The notes beneath the pieces were generated by a model. It was not told the origin of the DNA, did not search any database, and saw nothing but the letters and a program-made list of their open reading frames with translations. This document shows positions 1-11,600 of a DNA stretch of 64,000 nucleotides, one piece after another. The stretch is taken from positions 8,447 through 72,446 of the forward strand of contig DF237047.1 of NCBI GenBank assembly GCA_000708835.1, read 5' to 3'. Each line of letters opens with the position of its first letter. Position 1 is the stretch's first letter. Source of the stretch: Klebsormidium nitens (taxonomy: Eukaryota; Streptophyta; Klebsormidiophyceae; Klebsormidiales; Klebsormidiaceae). A program made the position numbers and the translations under genes.

Positions 1-863
1 CCCCTAAGATCACCCACTGGTCTGGGAGTCAATTTGCTGGCCAGGCCGATGCAAAGAAAGACGTGTTAGTAGTACCTACTAATAGTACCCAAGCGCCTTT
101 CATTGCAACCCAAACAAGCTGTAATTGGAGTTCTCTGCTCACTGTGAACAGCATGTGGCATTGGTGAAACGAGGAAGAAAGGGCAATCCCTCTGGCTCCA
201 AGGCAGATCGCTAACCATGAGGGTTACAGTGCGCAGTTTGTCTTACCGTTGCCGATCGCGGGTCACCACGCCCCGGGAGTCGGGTCTCTGGAACCATTGC
301 ATGTGAGCCTGATACCAAGATTTAGCTGGGACCCGGTAGCCTTAGGGTCTGCCGGTTTTGCACCGACTGGAGCCGTTACTGTGGACCGTAGCTAGCCCGT
401 TTCTATTAACCAGGGTTTCAGCTCTGCTGGCCACACCAGCAAGCTGTCCTGCTCGCACGATCTGTTGTGCTCAGCTGCCTTTCCTAAGTCCGACTTCTCA
501 GGCGCTTCAGCTAGTTTTAAGTTTGGCCAGGACATCTAAGGGCGCCATTTTTGCCGCTGAACGGCTTTGATGCTCTCACGTTGTCTTGGCTCCCTTGATG
601 TCGAAGCAGGGCACAAGAAAAGTGAGCGCCGACATTTACGATCGTTTGCTCCGGGTAGTTGATTCGAGTTGCAAATTATATCTGCTTTTGTCAGGCTTCA
701 AATCTCTGTCATTGAAGTTGGTTGACGCTGAGCTTGCAGCAGAGCAGGATTGCTAGGTAAAGTCTGTGCAGAGCAGAAAGCAGTCTGTAAGTAAACGAGC
801 ACGGCTATCCAAGCCGGATTGCTTGGGCCCTAGAAGGCAGGGTAGAAATAGGAGTCAGGCACC
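1..863. other. Upstream region of the L20 gene, no gene seen
   Basis: No exon-like conserved coding signal was recognised on either strand. The short open frames here lack recognisable domains. The region presumably holds the promoter and 5' leader of the L20 gene; no convincing TATA element was assigned. Confidence 0.5.
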
Positions 864-1935
864 ATGATGAACCATGACAAGATATTTCAGCTGGCCAAGG
901 GTATGCGGGGCCGGGCCAAAAACTGCATAAGAGTAGCAAGGGAGAGGGTCGAAAAGGCGCTGCAGCATTCGTACAGGGATCGGAAGGAGAAGAAGCGGGA
1001 GATGAGGGGCCTGTGGATCCAGAGAATAAATGCTGGGACACGACAGCATGGGGTAAGTCAAACTTATGTGTTAAACGGATTTGACTGCTGTGTGAAACAC
1101 TTTGCCTTGCTGACGCAATGGACTTACTTGTTTGAGTGCAGTTGCTAGGTCAACATGTGGAGGTTCAATGTGTGGAGCTCAGTTGCTGGTTACTTTGTCT
1201 GACGCACCGGGCTCAAATGCTGAGTGCAGCTTGTCCTGTTAACGCGTTGAAGTTTAGGAGTGAGTACTTCTTGTTGGGTTCTCGTCCTCGACTGTGTGGC
1301 TGACGCCACCATCTCCACTTTTGAATCGTTTCGACAAAAAAAAGATTAAGCTGGGACATGTGGGGTTAATAAGGGGGACAGGGGTGGGCATGGTCAGAGT
1401 CGGTGGGTTTTTGTGTTTTAGTTTTCAAGTCAGCTTTCTTACTATTGTCTAAGCGTCTCATAATTGTTGCAGGGAGTACCCTCTTTGCCGCAAGGGGGGT
1501 CTGACAGATGCTAGAGTTATAACTTCTCCGTAACATAAATTTGAGTAAATGATGCCAGCCCCTCATGAAGTGCTCAATATTCTGAAGGATCTGAATTTTC
1601 GCGACCGGAGCCTCTGAGAATGGAGTTTGTCAGTCTGTCTTCTTTTCAGTTAAATGTGGTCAGCGTTCTCGGAGTAAGAGTTCATTGATCAGCCTCAGCC
1701 AGATCAGCCTAATTCCTTTTTTTCCGTTGAAAAGCGACCCCCTTGACGAGCCTTGTTTTGATCCGTCAATCTGCAGATGAAGTATAGCGACTTTGTGCAC
1801 GGCTTGTCAACACAAAACGTCCAACTGAACCGGAAGGTGCTCTCAGAGCTGGCGATGCACGAGCCCTACAGCTTTAAGTCCTTGGTTGAGGTGGCTAAGA
1901 AGCCAAACGAGATCAGGCATCACTCACAACTTTGA
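864..1935 (+). CDS. Mitochondrial large-subunit ribosomal protein bL20m, two exons
   Basis: This nuclear gene encodes bacterial-type ribosomal protein L20, an rRNA-binding assembly protein of the large subunit. Exon 1 (864-1052, 63 codons) and exon 2 (1777-1935, 52 codons plus stop) join in phase 0 across a 724 bp GT-AG intron, giving 115 aa. Residues 6-63 carry the L20 signature: an AKG-x-RGRAKN segment, then [17 protein letters not shown] and [10 protein letters not shown]. Exon 2 continues with [25 protein letters not shown] and a short basic tail. The RGRAKNC and MHEP features match the plant nuclear L20 assigned to mitochondria rather than the plastid-encoded L20. There is no obvious N-terminal presequence beyond the first few residues; plant bL20m proteins also start close to the mature end. 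The ATG at 864 is preceded by a purine-rich context. Target organelle is inferred from family resemblance. Confidence 0.9.
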
Positions 1936-3077
1936 GGCAAAGGGCTCGTACTCTGGTGTCAGAGTCAGTGTCCCCTCAAATCATGTTGCTTCTTTAGATT
2001 CTTTGGATCAGTTGACTTGAACAGAGTCTAAGAGGTTGAATGGTCGAAGCTCGACTCCTTCTAAGAAACAGAGTCTATGGAATGACAATCATATAGGTCA
2101 ACTCATTGAATGTTGGTTGATCCTTCTTTTCGGTCAACTCATGCATTGAATGTCGGTTGATCCTTGTTGTCAATGGGTACTTGGTGGTTGTTGGGTGAAA
2201 CTCAGAGGCCCCCTGGACATAGATTTTGCGGTCAAAAACAAGGGAGCCGAATATTTGACCGGCGGACAGCAAAGATTGGAGGCATGTTCCTTTCAATGCT
2301 ACACCTGCTTTAAGTGGCATTATATCAGCAACGCGACATCGTGTTCCAGGGGCGTTGGTGTCTTCGAGTACATAGCAATTTCGACGCGCCCAGCGCTTGG
2401 CGCGCTGTCCATGAAAGGCGCGTCTGGCTACGAAATAGGCGCAGCCATCTGAGCTGTTATCTGCTGTGCGCGCAGCGCTCCACGGTATTCAAGTTGAGTT
2501 GATCAGGTATTGTTATATAACGTATGGCGCGTTGAACCACACATGCAAGCTAGCTAGATCGACATATGCTGGGGTTCGATATTCAAAGTGCACGGGGGGC
2601 ATGGTGTGCTTTCATAGCAGCGGCGGCCAGCTAGCTACTGCACATATGTGACTATGGATGTGATCAATGCAGTATATGCATTCAATCAGAACGCGTACTA
2701 GTTATGTAAATTTAAGTATCATTGTAGCGCTCTGTATATATGCCAGCACTAAGCGTTGAACAATGATGTCGCGGCTGGTCAGACGGTCAGCTCCATGTTC
2801 TACAGCAATGCTCATCATTGCTAAGGATCCATGCGAACATCTGAGTTGATCGACTCTTGAAAGGTTCGAAGTTTGTGCAGTGTGCACTTAGAGGATCGGT
2901 GGCACGGCTTGAACTGCAAGTTATTGCATTTGCACAGGTCCGACATCAGTTCGACTTCAACGTGCTACTGACGCAAAGAAGGGACGACCAGAGATGCATT
3001 CATTATGGTTATTGCAAAGGGACGGCTCGAGCAAGCCTCCTGGCAGATCTCGATACAGGGGAACTAGAATTGGAAAC
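1936..3077. other. Convergent spacer between L20 and TBCC
   Basis: The L20 gene (+) and the cofactor C gene (-) end toward each other here. Only short unconserved open frames are present. A local tandem duplication at 2097-2168 is listed separately. The stretch 2490-2660 is rich in short palindromes of the GCTAGC and CATATG kind, without coding potential. Confidence 0.5.
2097..2168. repeat. Two-copy tandem duplication, period about 36 bp
   Basis: The string GGTCAACTCAT followed shortly by TTGAATGT and GGTTGATCCTT occurs at 2097-2131 and again at 2132-2168, with a few substitutions and a small insertion. It is a simple local duplication in non-coding DNA. Confidence 0.8.
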
Positions 3078-4178
3078 TCAAGTGGTGTGCTTTCCGTTCT
3101 CACTTTGAGGTGGACTTTGTTCTGTTAGTCTCTGTGTTTCGGGCAGGATGCACCAATTCGGAGACTGAGTGGCCCGCAACCACCTAAAATCGTCTACGTT
3201 AGCCCAGTCTCCTGAGTCTTTCAAAAGTCCTGCTTTATCCAAGTGCCCTTCTAGACCATCATACTGAAAGGCATACGGAGCAAATCTGACAGCGCTCGTA
3301 TGTTCGACAATAGGGCGACTCCGCACGCGAAGGTAGAAGTCTGTTTGTGACGTATGGTGAACGCGGATCTGATGAGACGCCAGAACCAGGATACTATCGG
3401 ACACTTCCTCAATGTGTACAGCCCCAGTGACAGGGCCGCTGAACACCCGGCAATTTTTAACACGGTCGATGTAAAGTGCACGCAGCATCCCGACGAGATA
3501 GATCGAGCAGTCTTCCAAGTGAGAAAGTGTAAACTCTCCCTCCCTCACTTGCTCAACGACGGTCTCCCCTTTCTTGCTTCTTATCCCAGGCCCTCTTGAA
3601 ACGTTTGTTCCTTGTTCTACCCCTTCCGTTCCTCCCTTTCCGTTCCCCATCCCAAAAGTCCGCTTTGCACCCCCATCTTCGTCTGTCAGGGGTTTACCCT
3701 TCGCAGTCGACTCCTTCTCCTTCTTCTTGGCGCCAAACGAGAACTTTCGTTTTGGGACAATCTTGGCGCGGAGCGCCTCCAATCGGCCCCGCATCTGAAT
3801 CAGCGCCCCCTGCGAGGCCCTCACTTCGTACGAGGGTAGGAAGTACACGGCGTCCGACACCGACTTTTCTAAGCTCTGTATCTCCGCCGCTAGTTGGTCC
3901 AACTCTGACGTGGAGACCTCCCCCTCCCCCTGACCGCTCAACGATTCCAGCCGCTTCTCAACGTCCTCCATTTGATGCCCAAAGGAGTCCAGGAATTGCT
4001 GCACGGATTCCCCTGGAGCCGCCCCCTCCGCAACGTCGGTCCGCTTCTTAAGAGCTTCCTCTGTTCGCTGTGCAGCCTTGGCGGCAAGCCGCTCAAGCAT
4101 GCTCGACTGTTTCCTAGCCAGAAGCTCATCGTCTTCGGGGGCCTCTGAAACATCCAGCCGGACGGGTGCGGGATCCAT
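3078..4178 (-). CDS. TBCC: Tubulin-folding cofactor C (TBCC, PORCINO type)
   Basis: This single-exon frame encodes 366 aa. TBCC joins the cofactor D/E-tubulin complex and triggers GTP hydrolysis on beta-tubulin, releasing assembly-competent heterodimer in the cytosol. Residues about 15-140 are charged and helical, matching the N-terminal spectrin-like/coiled region. Residues 140-205 are a basic, low-complexity linker. Residues about 208-335 form the C-CAP/TBCC beta-helix. The key motif is Q270-I-R272-V-H274; the arginine corresponds to the catalytic finger conserved in TBCC and RP2. It is followed by a segment RPIVEHTSAVRFAPY typical of the family. Length is in the usual range for plant TBCC. 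The start is the first ATG of the frame, with an acidic MDPAPVRLD start. Unlike its neighbours the gene has no intron. It is divergent from the RUNKEL gene, separated by 1.4 kb. Confidence 0.93.
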   Translation of the reverse strand: MDPAPVRLDVSEAPEDDELLARKQSSMLERLAAKAAQRTEEALKKRTDVAEGAAPGESVQQFLDSFGHQMEDVEKRLESLSGQGEGEVSTSELDQLAAEIQSLEKSVSDAVYFLPSYEVRASQGALIQMRGRLEALRAKIVPKRKFSFGAKKKEKESTAKGKPLTDEDGGAKRTFGMGNGKGGTEGVEQGTNVSRGPGIRSKKGETVVEQVREGEFTLSHLEDCSIYLVGMLRALYIDRVKNCRVFSGPVTGAVHIEEVSDSILVLASHQIRVHHTSQTDFYLRVRSRPIVEHTSAVRFAPYAFQYDGLEGHLDKAGLLKDSGDWANVDDFRWLRATQSPNWCILPETQRLTEQSPPQSENGKHTT

Positions 4179-5614
4179 TGCCTGTTAGGTTCCTTAGAGC
4201 CGATCTTTGCACCTCTGCATGGGACAAGAGCACACGATGTCGGCTTCAATATAGTGGTGCTTTAAGTTGACAAGCAGTCTATTTTGAAGAGCGGTCCTTA
4301 TGTCACTCAACATAGTTATCCTTGGTTGGCCTAGCCAAAGTTAGCTGTCAGCAATGAAGGGGCATAAGAATTAGTAACTTGTAACACCAACAGCAAGAGG
4401 CGCTCGCCAGGTCCTGCTATGACAGTGGACAGAAAACGGCTACCTCTCAACTCCTGATTCAACAACTTCAGGAGCCAAATGAGTGCTTAAAATACAAGGT
4501 GGAGAATCCAGAAACAAGTGTCACTGCGATCAGCAAGATTTTGCATCCTGTTTGTCACAAAAGGTTCAGGAAATTTTTTGAAGTCGACCACCACTTGACA
4601 CCCTCTGGTACATAGGGCTCCTAACTTCGATCAGCTCAGAAACTCAGACCCAGGTTAGCCAGACACGTAACGTTAGATTGAAAATCACAATCAAAGGAAG
4701 AGCGCCTAGCTGCTTGGATGTACAACATCCACGACCAAAGAAAATGTCATCCTTTCTGTTTTCTTGTAATTGACTAGCACGCGTCGACGAATGCACCAGC
4801 TCAAATGATTGGATCTCTTTCAACGGGAACGTCCATTGCTTTGCTCACTTTTAAGATCTGCGAGCACTCTCCTGAGTGCAACAATCTGAAGCATGGAATT
4901 GTCAGCTGATGTAAACAGTGGTAGCTTACTAGCTCGTGTTTCCACAGATCTTTGCGCTCCAACCTTCCCAGCTGCTTCTCCAGGTGAACAGCTCAGCTAC
5001 ATTCAGCCTTCACGCTGCACATTCCTTCCTATTAGCACGATGGTTTTGTCTGTGCCCTGGCTGATTGAAATGTCTGCCAGCCAGGTTAACGGTCATCGTC
5101 TTAGCATACTCGGACAGCGTTACGTCCGACTGGCACCGTTGGCTTGGAAGCAAATCTGTAACGGTATGACGGTTATGCCGTTGTCAGACTTAACCCCCTT
5201 GAGCCACGAAGAGCAGCTAAAATTCAAACATTCTGGTGGCATCGTTTTGCAGGACGTTTTTGCCAGCCTGCACTGGCGAACTTTTCTTCCAGATTCCACA
5301 TTGTGCAGCTTGCAAGCATCCGACATGCTGGCATCTGAAGGGGAGAGGATTTGCTTTGCACGTTGCAATCCACAATGAACTTTGTTTCGGTCCGGTAGCT
5401 ACACCTTGAATTGGCCAGGACAGAGGCAGGGAGGTCTGCGGGGTACGTTTGAGTCCTGACCACAGTACAGGTCGCTGAATAAGGAGTCTGATCAAGTCGC
5501 TGGTTGATTTGCTGCCAGGAGGGAATTGGAGGGGATGCTGAAACCTGCATCGCAGGCTGCAGGTGTCAAGCATAAATTCTTTGCAAGGGCCAAATCAGTT
5601 CCTGCTGGGGCGAA
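4179..5614. promoter_or_regulatory. Divergent intergenic/promoter region, TBCC and RUNKEL
   Basis: This 1.4 kb separates the start codons of two divergent genes and must contain both promoters. No clear TATA element stands out. A 161-codon open frame with ATG at 4893 lies here but shows no recognisable domain, and I do not call it a gene. Confidence 0.4.
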
Positions 5615-8600
5615 ATGAATAACTACCACATATATGAGACAATTGGCCGTGGCAAGCACTCGGTGAGTTGTACCTCAACACATGGGGGTGGTGGCAGATT
5701 CGAGATGGGTAGTTTGCACTTTTGGAATCTGGTCGCAAGTGGAAGACTCCAAATCGCTTCTCAGCAGGCTTACAATGTGGCTCTATGGGCAGGGGAGGTT
5801 CCACAGAAGCATGAATTGCATCTCCGACTTTTCAGCTGTACTCAACTTTTCAGGCTTTTAATATGGCAATTTGAAAGGCATCAGGTGCAGTTCCACACAT
5901 AAAGAATTGTGGCTAAGCTGGCTGTGCTGATGCAGGTTGTGTATAAGGGGCGCAAAAAGAAGACTATCCAGTACTTTGCTGTCAAAAGCGTTGAGAAGCT
6001 GCAGAAGCCGAAGGTCCTGCAGGAGGTGAGGTTAACCCCCCTCATGCCCTGGCAAGCTGGGGGCACGGCAGATCTACCGGTCTGCCTACTCATGTGTTGA
6101 GCATTTTGTGCGCTGATTGGTGACGAATGGGCCAAGTGGGGGTGTTTCTTCCAGAAAGGTAAAGAAGTTGAGGGAGAGGAAGAGAGGTACCACCCCCATC
6201 CATTCATTAGGGAGGCTTGAGCAGAGTCTGGGTTGTAGCAGCTCTTGATCGAAATGCATGTACTGTCAGGACAAATTTTGGCTGAATATATAGGGGCATC
6301 TTATATTGGAACAAAGGTTCTATTCCACGACAGTAGGGGAATGGGGTGCCTGAAGCTCCTTTGAGCATAGTAAATCCTGAAGAGTCCATTCAAATGACAG
6401 ATCTTCTGTCGTAAATTGCAGGTGCGGACGTTGCACTCCTTGGAACATGAGAATGTCCTCCGCTTTCATGCCTGGTAAGTTCGTTGGTATCGCTGTTGCC
6501 TTGTCGCACCAGTCAGAAGTTTACTGACTGCTCACCTTGTACTCACATGAATGTTTTCTCCATAGATCTGGTCCTTGTATGGTACGAGAGGTCCCTCTAC
6601 CCAGACAGCTTATGAACGAAAGAAAAGAAAGAAAAGGGGGCTGACTCTGTAATCTAGGCTGACCACTCTGTCTCTGACCTCAGCAATCATGTGTTGTTTC
6701 TCCTCCTTATATTGGAACCAAGCAAGCGCATAGTTTTCGGGGAAATATGTCATCTGCCGTCACAGGGCGGTTCTGTTATGCTTTCCAAACGGCCTCCTTT
6801 CTGACAGGTATGAGACGTCCAACCATCTCTGGCTGATACTTGAGTACTGCGTTGGGGGAAATTTGCTCACCCTCCTTCATCAGGTACGTGTGCCACCGCC
6901 TTGCTCCTAGCTTCCGGCACACCTTTTCTTGTTCATCCAGATTCCTTCATATCAGGTGCACTCTCTGATTTGCGTCACTTTGCCCCTCATCTTTGACCCA
7001 TCACTTCGCTCTCGCCTTCAAGTTTCGACACTACTTCCAAAAGTTAGCCTGTAAGTTGGTTGTCTGTCTGGCTTCACTTTGAAAGCCTTGTAATGGCCTT
7101 GAGACACGTCCATGGTCCCATCTGACTCGTTTCCGCAATCATTCTGCCATAGAGGGCCACTTATTCACAACAAGGTCAAACAGCCACTAAGTGGTCGATT
7201 CAATGACGATGCCCCACCTGTTTCAAATGTGCCGAATCGCGCGCTCTTCCCAGGACACGCGTCTTCCAGAGGAGTCCATCCACGACTTTGCTCGCGACTT
7301 GGTGAAGGCGCTGCAGTTCCTGCATTCAAACGGGGTGGTCTACTGCGACTTGAAGCCGTCAAACATCCTCCTAGACGAGAATGGCCGGCTCAAAGTACGT
7401 CCTTGGTTCCCTCTTACTCACCTGGTGACGAAGACGAAAGCTGTGTGACATTTGGTCACAATCCTAGCTGAGATCCAAACGCGTTGGCATGAGTTCTTGC
7501 ACTCAGTGGGTATTGCGAGCTCTGGCTAGTCAATAATGCCTGTCCTATGAGATTGTTGTCTCATCCCTGGACACTGTGGTGCTGGCCAGTCTGACTTAGG
7601 CAAGCGCTTTTTTTAGCACCGACTTCAAACACTCCGAATCTTGCGTGCAGCTCTGCGACTTTGGGCTGGCGCGGCGCCTCAGCGACATCCAAAAGTTCTC
7701 GCTGCAGCAGGTGAGAACCTTCACCGAAATAGCCAGCCACTGAAAGAATCTCGGCCAGCTAGAAGATTGCTTGGAACTCGAAGTCGACAATCTGTCGTGC
7801 TCTTTCTAGAGGTTTGAAGTTCTGTTTGTTTGCTGAAAGTCCTGACCCAAGAAAGCCCCGATAGGACATGGTTGCCGGGCCACTGCACTATGCGCTTGCC
7901 TAGTCAGCTCTTGATCCCTCCGGGTGATGTTGCTATTCTGGCCGTTCACTTATGGGCCTTATCTACCCTTGACCATCCTAGTACACCGGTCTGACGTTTA
8001 CAAACTCGTTAGGCCCTCGACCATCTCGCTTCCACTTTTCGAACCGCGTCGTCTTACCCCCCATTCCGTTTCACCCCCCTCCAGCTGCCCCAGGCCAAGC
8101 GAGGCACGCCCTGCTACATGGCCCCCGAGCTGTTCCAGGAGGGGGGCGTCCACTCCTTCGCGTCCGACCTTTGGGCCGTCGGGTGCGTTCTCTACGAGTG
8201 CGCTACGGGCCAGCCTCCGTTCGTTTCCAACAGCTTTACGCAGCTCGTGAGCGCGATTCTGGAGACCCCGCTTTCCCCCCTCCCTGCTTCCGTCAGCCCC
8301 GAGTTCGCCGATCTCGTGCAACGGCTCCTGGTAAAGGACCCCGTGCACCGAATATCGTGGCCGGAGCTTCGCGTTCACCCCTTCTGGCGCGTCCCAACGA
8401 AAGAACTGCCCCTTCCGGAGCAACCCGCGTTCGACCATTTTCTACGGCAGCGGCGGGCGGGGGAGGCGGTGTCCCTGCCCCCCCTGCGGGGGGCGACGCC
8501 CCCGGTCGCGAGCGGGGGGGCAGAAAAGGCAGGCGGGGAGGGGGGGGGGAGTCGGGTAACGGCTTTGCCGGAGTTGGCAGGGGCGCAGCGGCCGGGGTCG

Positions 8601-11600
8601 GCGCGAAAAGCGGGGGATGTGAACGTGCTCCGACTCTCGCAAATCGTACAGAAGAATTTCCGGAGGGAGGCCGACGGGGGTGGGTATCGGCAAGGGGGCG
8701 AGGAGGGCGGCGCGCATAGTGACGTCACGCTTGAGAACAACGATATCGAGATCGATCTGGCGGAGGAAGGCGCAGAGGGGGGGGAGGACGAGGGGGAGGA
8801 TACTTCGGGGGCGGTTGAGGCGGCGGCGGCCGCAGAAGGTGTCAAGATGCCGCTCTCTCGGGAAGATAGCAGTGCGCTTAACACCGAAAGGTTCCCCAGG
8901 GGAGGTACCCCCGAGCCGCACCGGCCGGACGACACGGCCCCCCTGTCAGCGCGAACAGGGAGTAAAACGAGCGCGGGGGGTTCTGGAGACAGCCGGAGGG
9001 GACCCCCTACGCCGGACGAATCTCCAGACGACTCGTCGTCCGATGGAGTCGAGTCTGCGGTGCAGCAAGTGGCGCAGTCGCAGCTCCTATGGCACCAACT
9101 AGACTTGGCGGTAAAACCAATCGTCCTCAACCGACGGATCGAAAAAGTTCAAGAGCCGACGTTCGACCCGCGGGCGCTCCCAGTTGAACCACTCTCGGGG
9201 GCTGCGCTTGCGCAGGTAAATGACGAATCCTTGGACAACGAACACTTAGTTCGAGATGAGAACCTGTGACATTTTAGCATGATGGCGGCAGGCGAAGCCG
9301 CTGGATTGACGTTGACAAACTCCAGTTCTTCGACTGCAAGCCTCGCCAGGACGCTATGGTTGCTGTTTGCTTCTTGCATAGTTTTCAGAGGCAGGGACAG
9401 CCAAGAGTAAGCTTAGATGTAGCCACCATCTTAACGCAGACGCCGTACAGATCAGACCCATTATCCGGGAAGAAAATTGGTCACGGCAACGCAACGCAAT
9501 CAGTCTTCTTCCCGGTCAAAGAACATCAATCCCCTTAAGATGCTCTTTGAGAGACTGAGGACTCTCTGCCTTTTTCCCGCAGGCCCCTCCCGACCAATCA
9601 GAAGCGTTCCTGGCACGCATCATGGCGAGCATCAGCGGCGCCACGTCGCTCAACGAGAAGCTGAACACGCTGAGCTACGTTGAGACTCTCGCCACCGAAA
9701 CGGACGCCGCGAATCATCTGATCAATTCGCAGCTGATGCCGCTTTTGGTGCGCATGCTTAAAATAAGCAAGCCGCCCGTTTTGCGCGCCAAACTGGCAAG
9801 CGCGATGGGGCTACTGGTCCGGCATGCGACGGTAATCGACGAAGACCTGGCGGCGTCAGGAATTGTGCCGATCCTTACGGAGGCGGCCAAGGATAAGCAG
9901 GTGCGTGGACAGATAGCGCAAATTCGCTGCGCAAACTCCTAAAATGGTGTTTTGAGTGTGCTTTGATGACTGAGTTGGACCTTGGGTAGAGTGGTCTGGA
10001 ATCCATTGCTCGCTTTAATAGATTTCAAAAGTTTTGAGCGTTGACACTTGGAAGTCTCTCCGGGCCTGCACCGCTCACGCTGAAGTTTGCGAGTTGGCAG
10101 AATGAGCTGCGGAAGCGAGCCCAGAGTAATGCCGTGTGGTTTCACGCATCTAAACCCTTCGTACAAGTCTAGAACATGGTCGATGCAAGCCAGTCACATT
10201 TTACAATTTTTTTCTTCTCGTTTCTATCCAATCTGCCTTTCGGTGAAACTTTCTTTCACGAGGGGCAAGCGAAGGAAAGCGAGCAGACGACACTTTAAAC
10301 AGCCGTCTCTTTCCTTGCTTGAAACCAGCATCCGCTCCACTAACAACCCCGCTTCACACCCTTCGCAGGAACGCGTAAAACGACGAGCAATAGCGTCCCT
10401 CGGCGAGTTGCTCTTCTACATCGCGACCCAGAGCGAGCAGTCCCCCAAAGCCGCCAACAGCCCCCCGGCGTGGGAAGTTCCGGAGATTACGTTCACTGCG
10501 GTCGGCAGCATGTTGCGCCGGGGGGAGGACGAAGTCGCGCAGCACTATGCGGTCAAGACCATGGAAAACATCGCGAGCCAGGGGGGGGCGTGGGCGAGCA
10601 AGTTTGCGAGCGGGGAGACGGTGGCAAACCTTGTCTTCATCTTCCAGGTGGGGTTTGCAAGTGTATAAGTAGACGCACATTCCCCTGCTGAAACTAAAGG
10701 TGTTTCAGTAGTACCCCCCATCTAACCCTGTAATGGTGCAAACCAGCCGTTTAACCCTCCCGAGAGTGTTGTAATAAGTGACGCATATCAGCCATCTTCC
10801 GCGCACGAGCACCACGAAAGGACCCTACCGATGCAAACGAGGTCTCACCGTCGAAGGACACTGCACTTACTTTCATATTGTGCGAGGTTCTTTTCTTGAG
10901 GACACCACACTGATATTTCAAAGATGCAGAGATCGAACTTCTCCGTGCAGAACTCGAAGCTGGAGCACCTGCGCGCCACCGCCGGCTCGTGCCTCGTGCG
11001 CCTCGCGCGCTTCCACCCGCCGGTCCTCCCGGCCGCCCTCGAGAAACTAGGCGTGCGAGCTTTGGTTCGCGGGCTCGCGGAGGGCAGCTCCAAGACGCAG
11101 CAGACGTACCTCAACCTGCTCAACATGGGCCTCCAGGCGGGGGTGAGAATAGGCGCCACGCGCCTGCAGACGCAGCTCATGGCGGAGGAGCGGGGGCTTG
11201 TTCCCACTCTAGTTGGGTTACTGGAGCACGCGTCGGAGGTGCTGAGGGCGAAGGCGCTCGTCGCCGGCTGGGCGCTGTGTCAAGCGAGCACGAGGTGGCT
11301 GGTCGCGCTCTGCAATGCGAAAGTGGTGAGTATGAGCAGGTCTTGAAGGCCCTTTTCCTTTCAATGCTGGTCTCCATTTCCGATTGCTGGGCGATATGCT
11401 CATTGTCGCTTCCTTCAAAGGTTGCGAGCGGCTCAGCGTTTGTGCGGCGACCACGAGGTGGTTGGTAGCGCTCTGCAACGCGATAGTGGGGAGTGTCAAG
11501 CAAGTTGCAAAGCTCTACCCGAAGTCGGTTATTGTGCATCGTCCCAAGTGACGCATCTTCCAACTGTACGAGCATCTTTGCGCTCTGTTAAGCAAGTCCT

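Noticed and set aside
4893-5378. A 161-codon open frame with ATG between TBCC and RUNKEL
   Set aside because: No recognisable domain, no splice context and placed in a promoter region; such a length can arise by chance in DNA of this composition.
8375-9130. A 251-codon minus-strand serine/proline-rich frame
   Set aside because: Antisense to the low-complexity acidic segment of RUNKEL exon 7.
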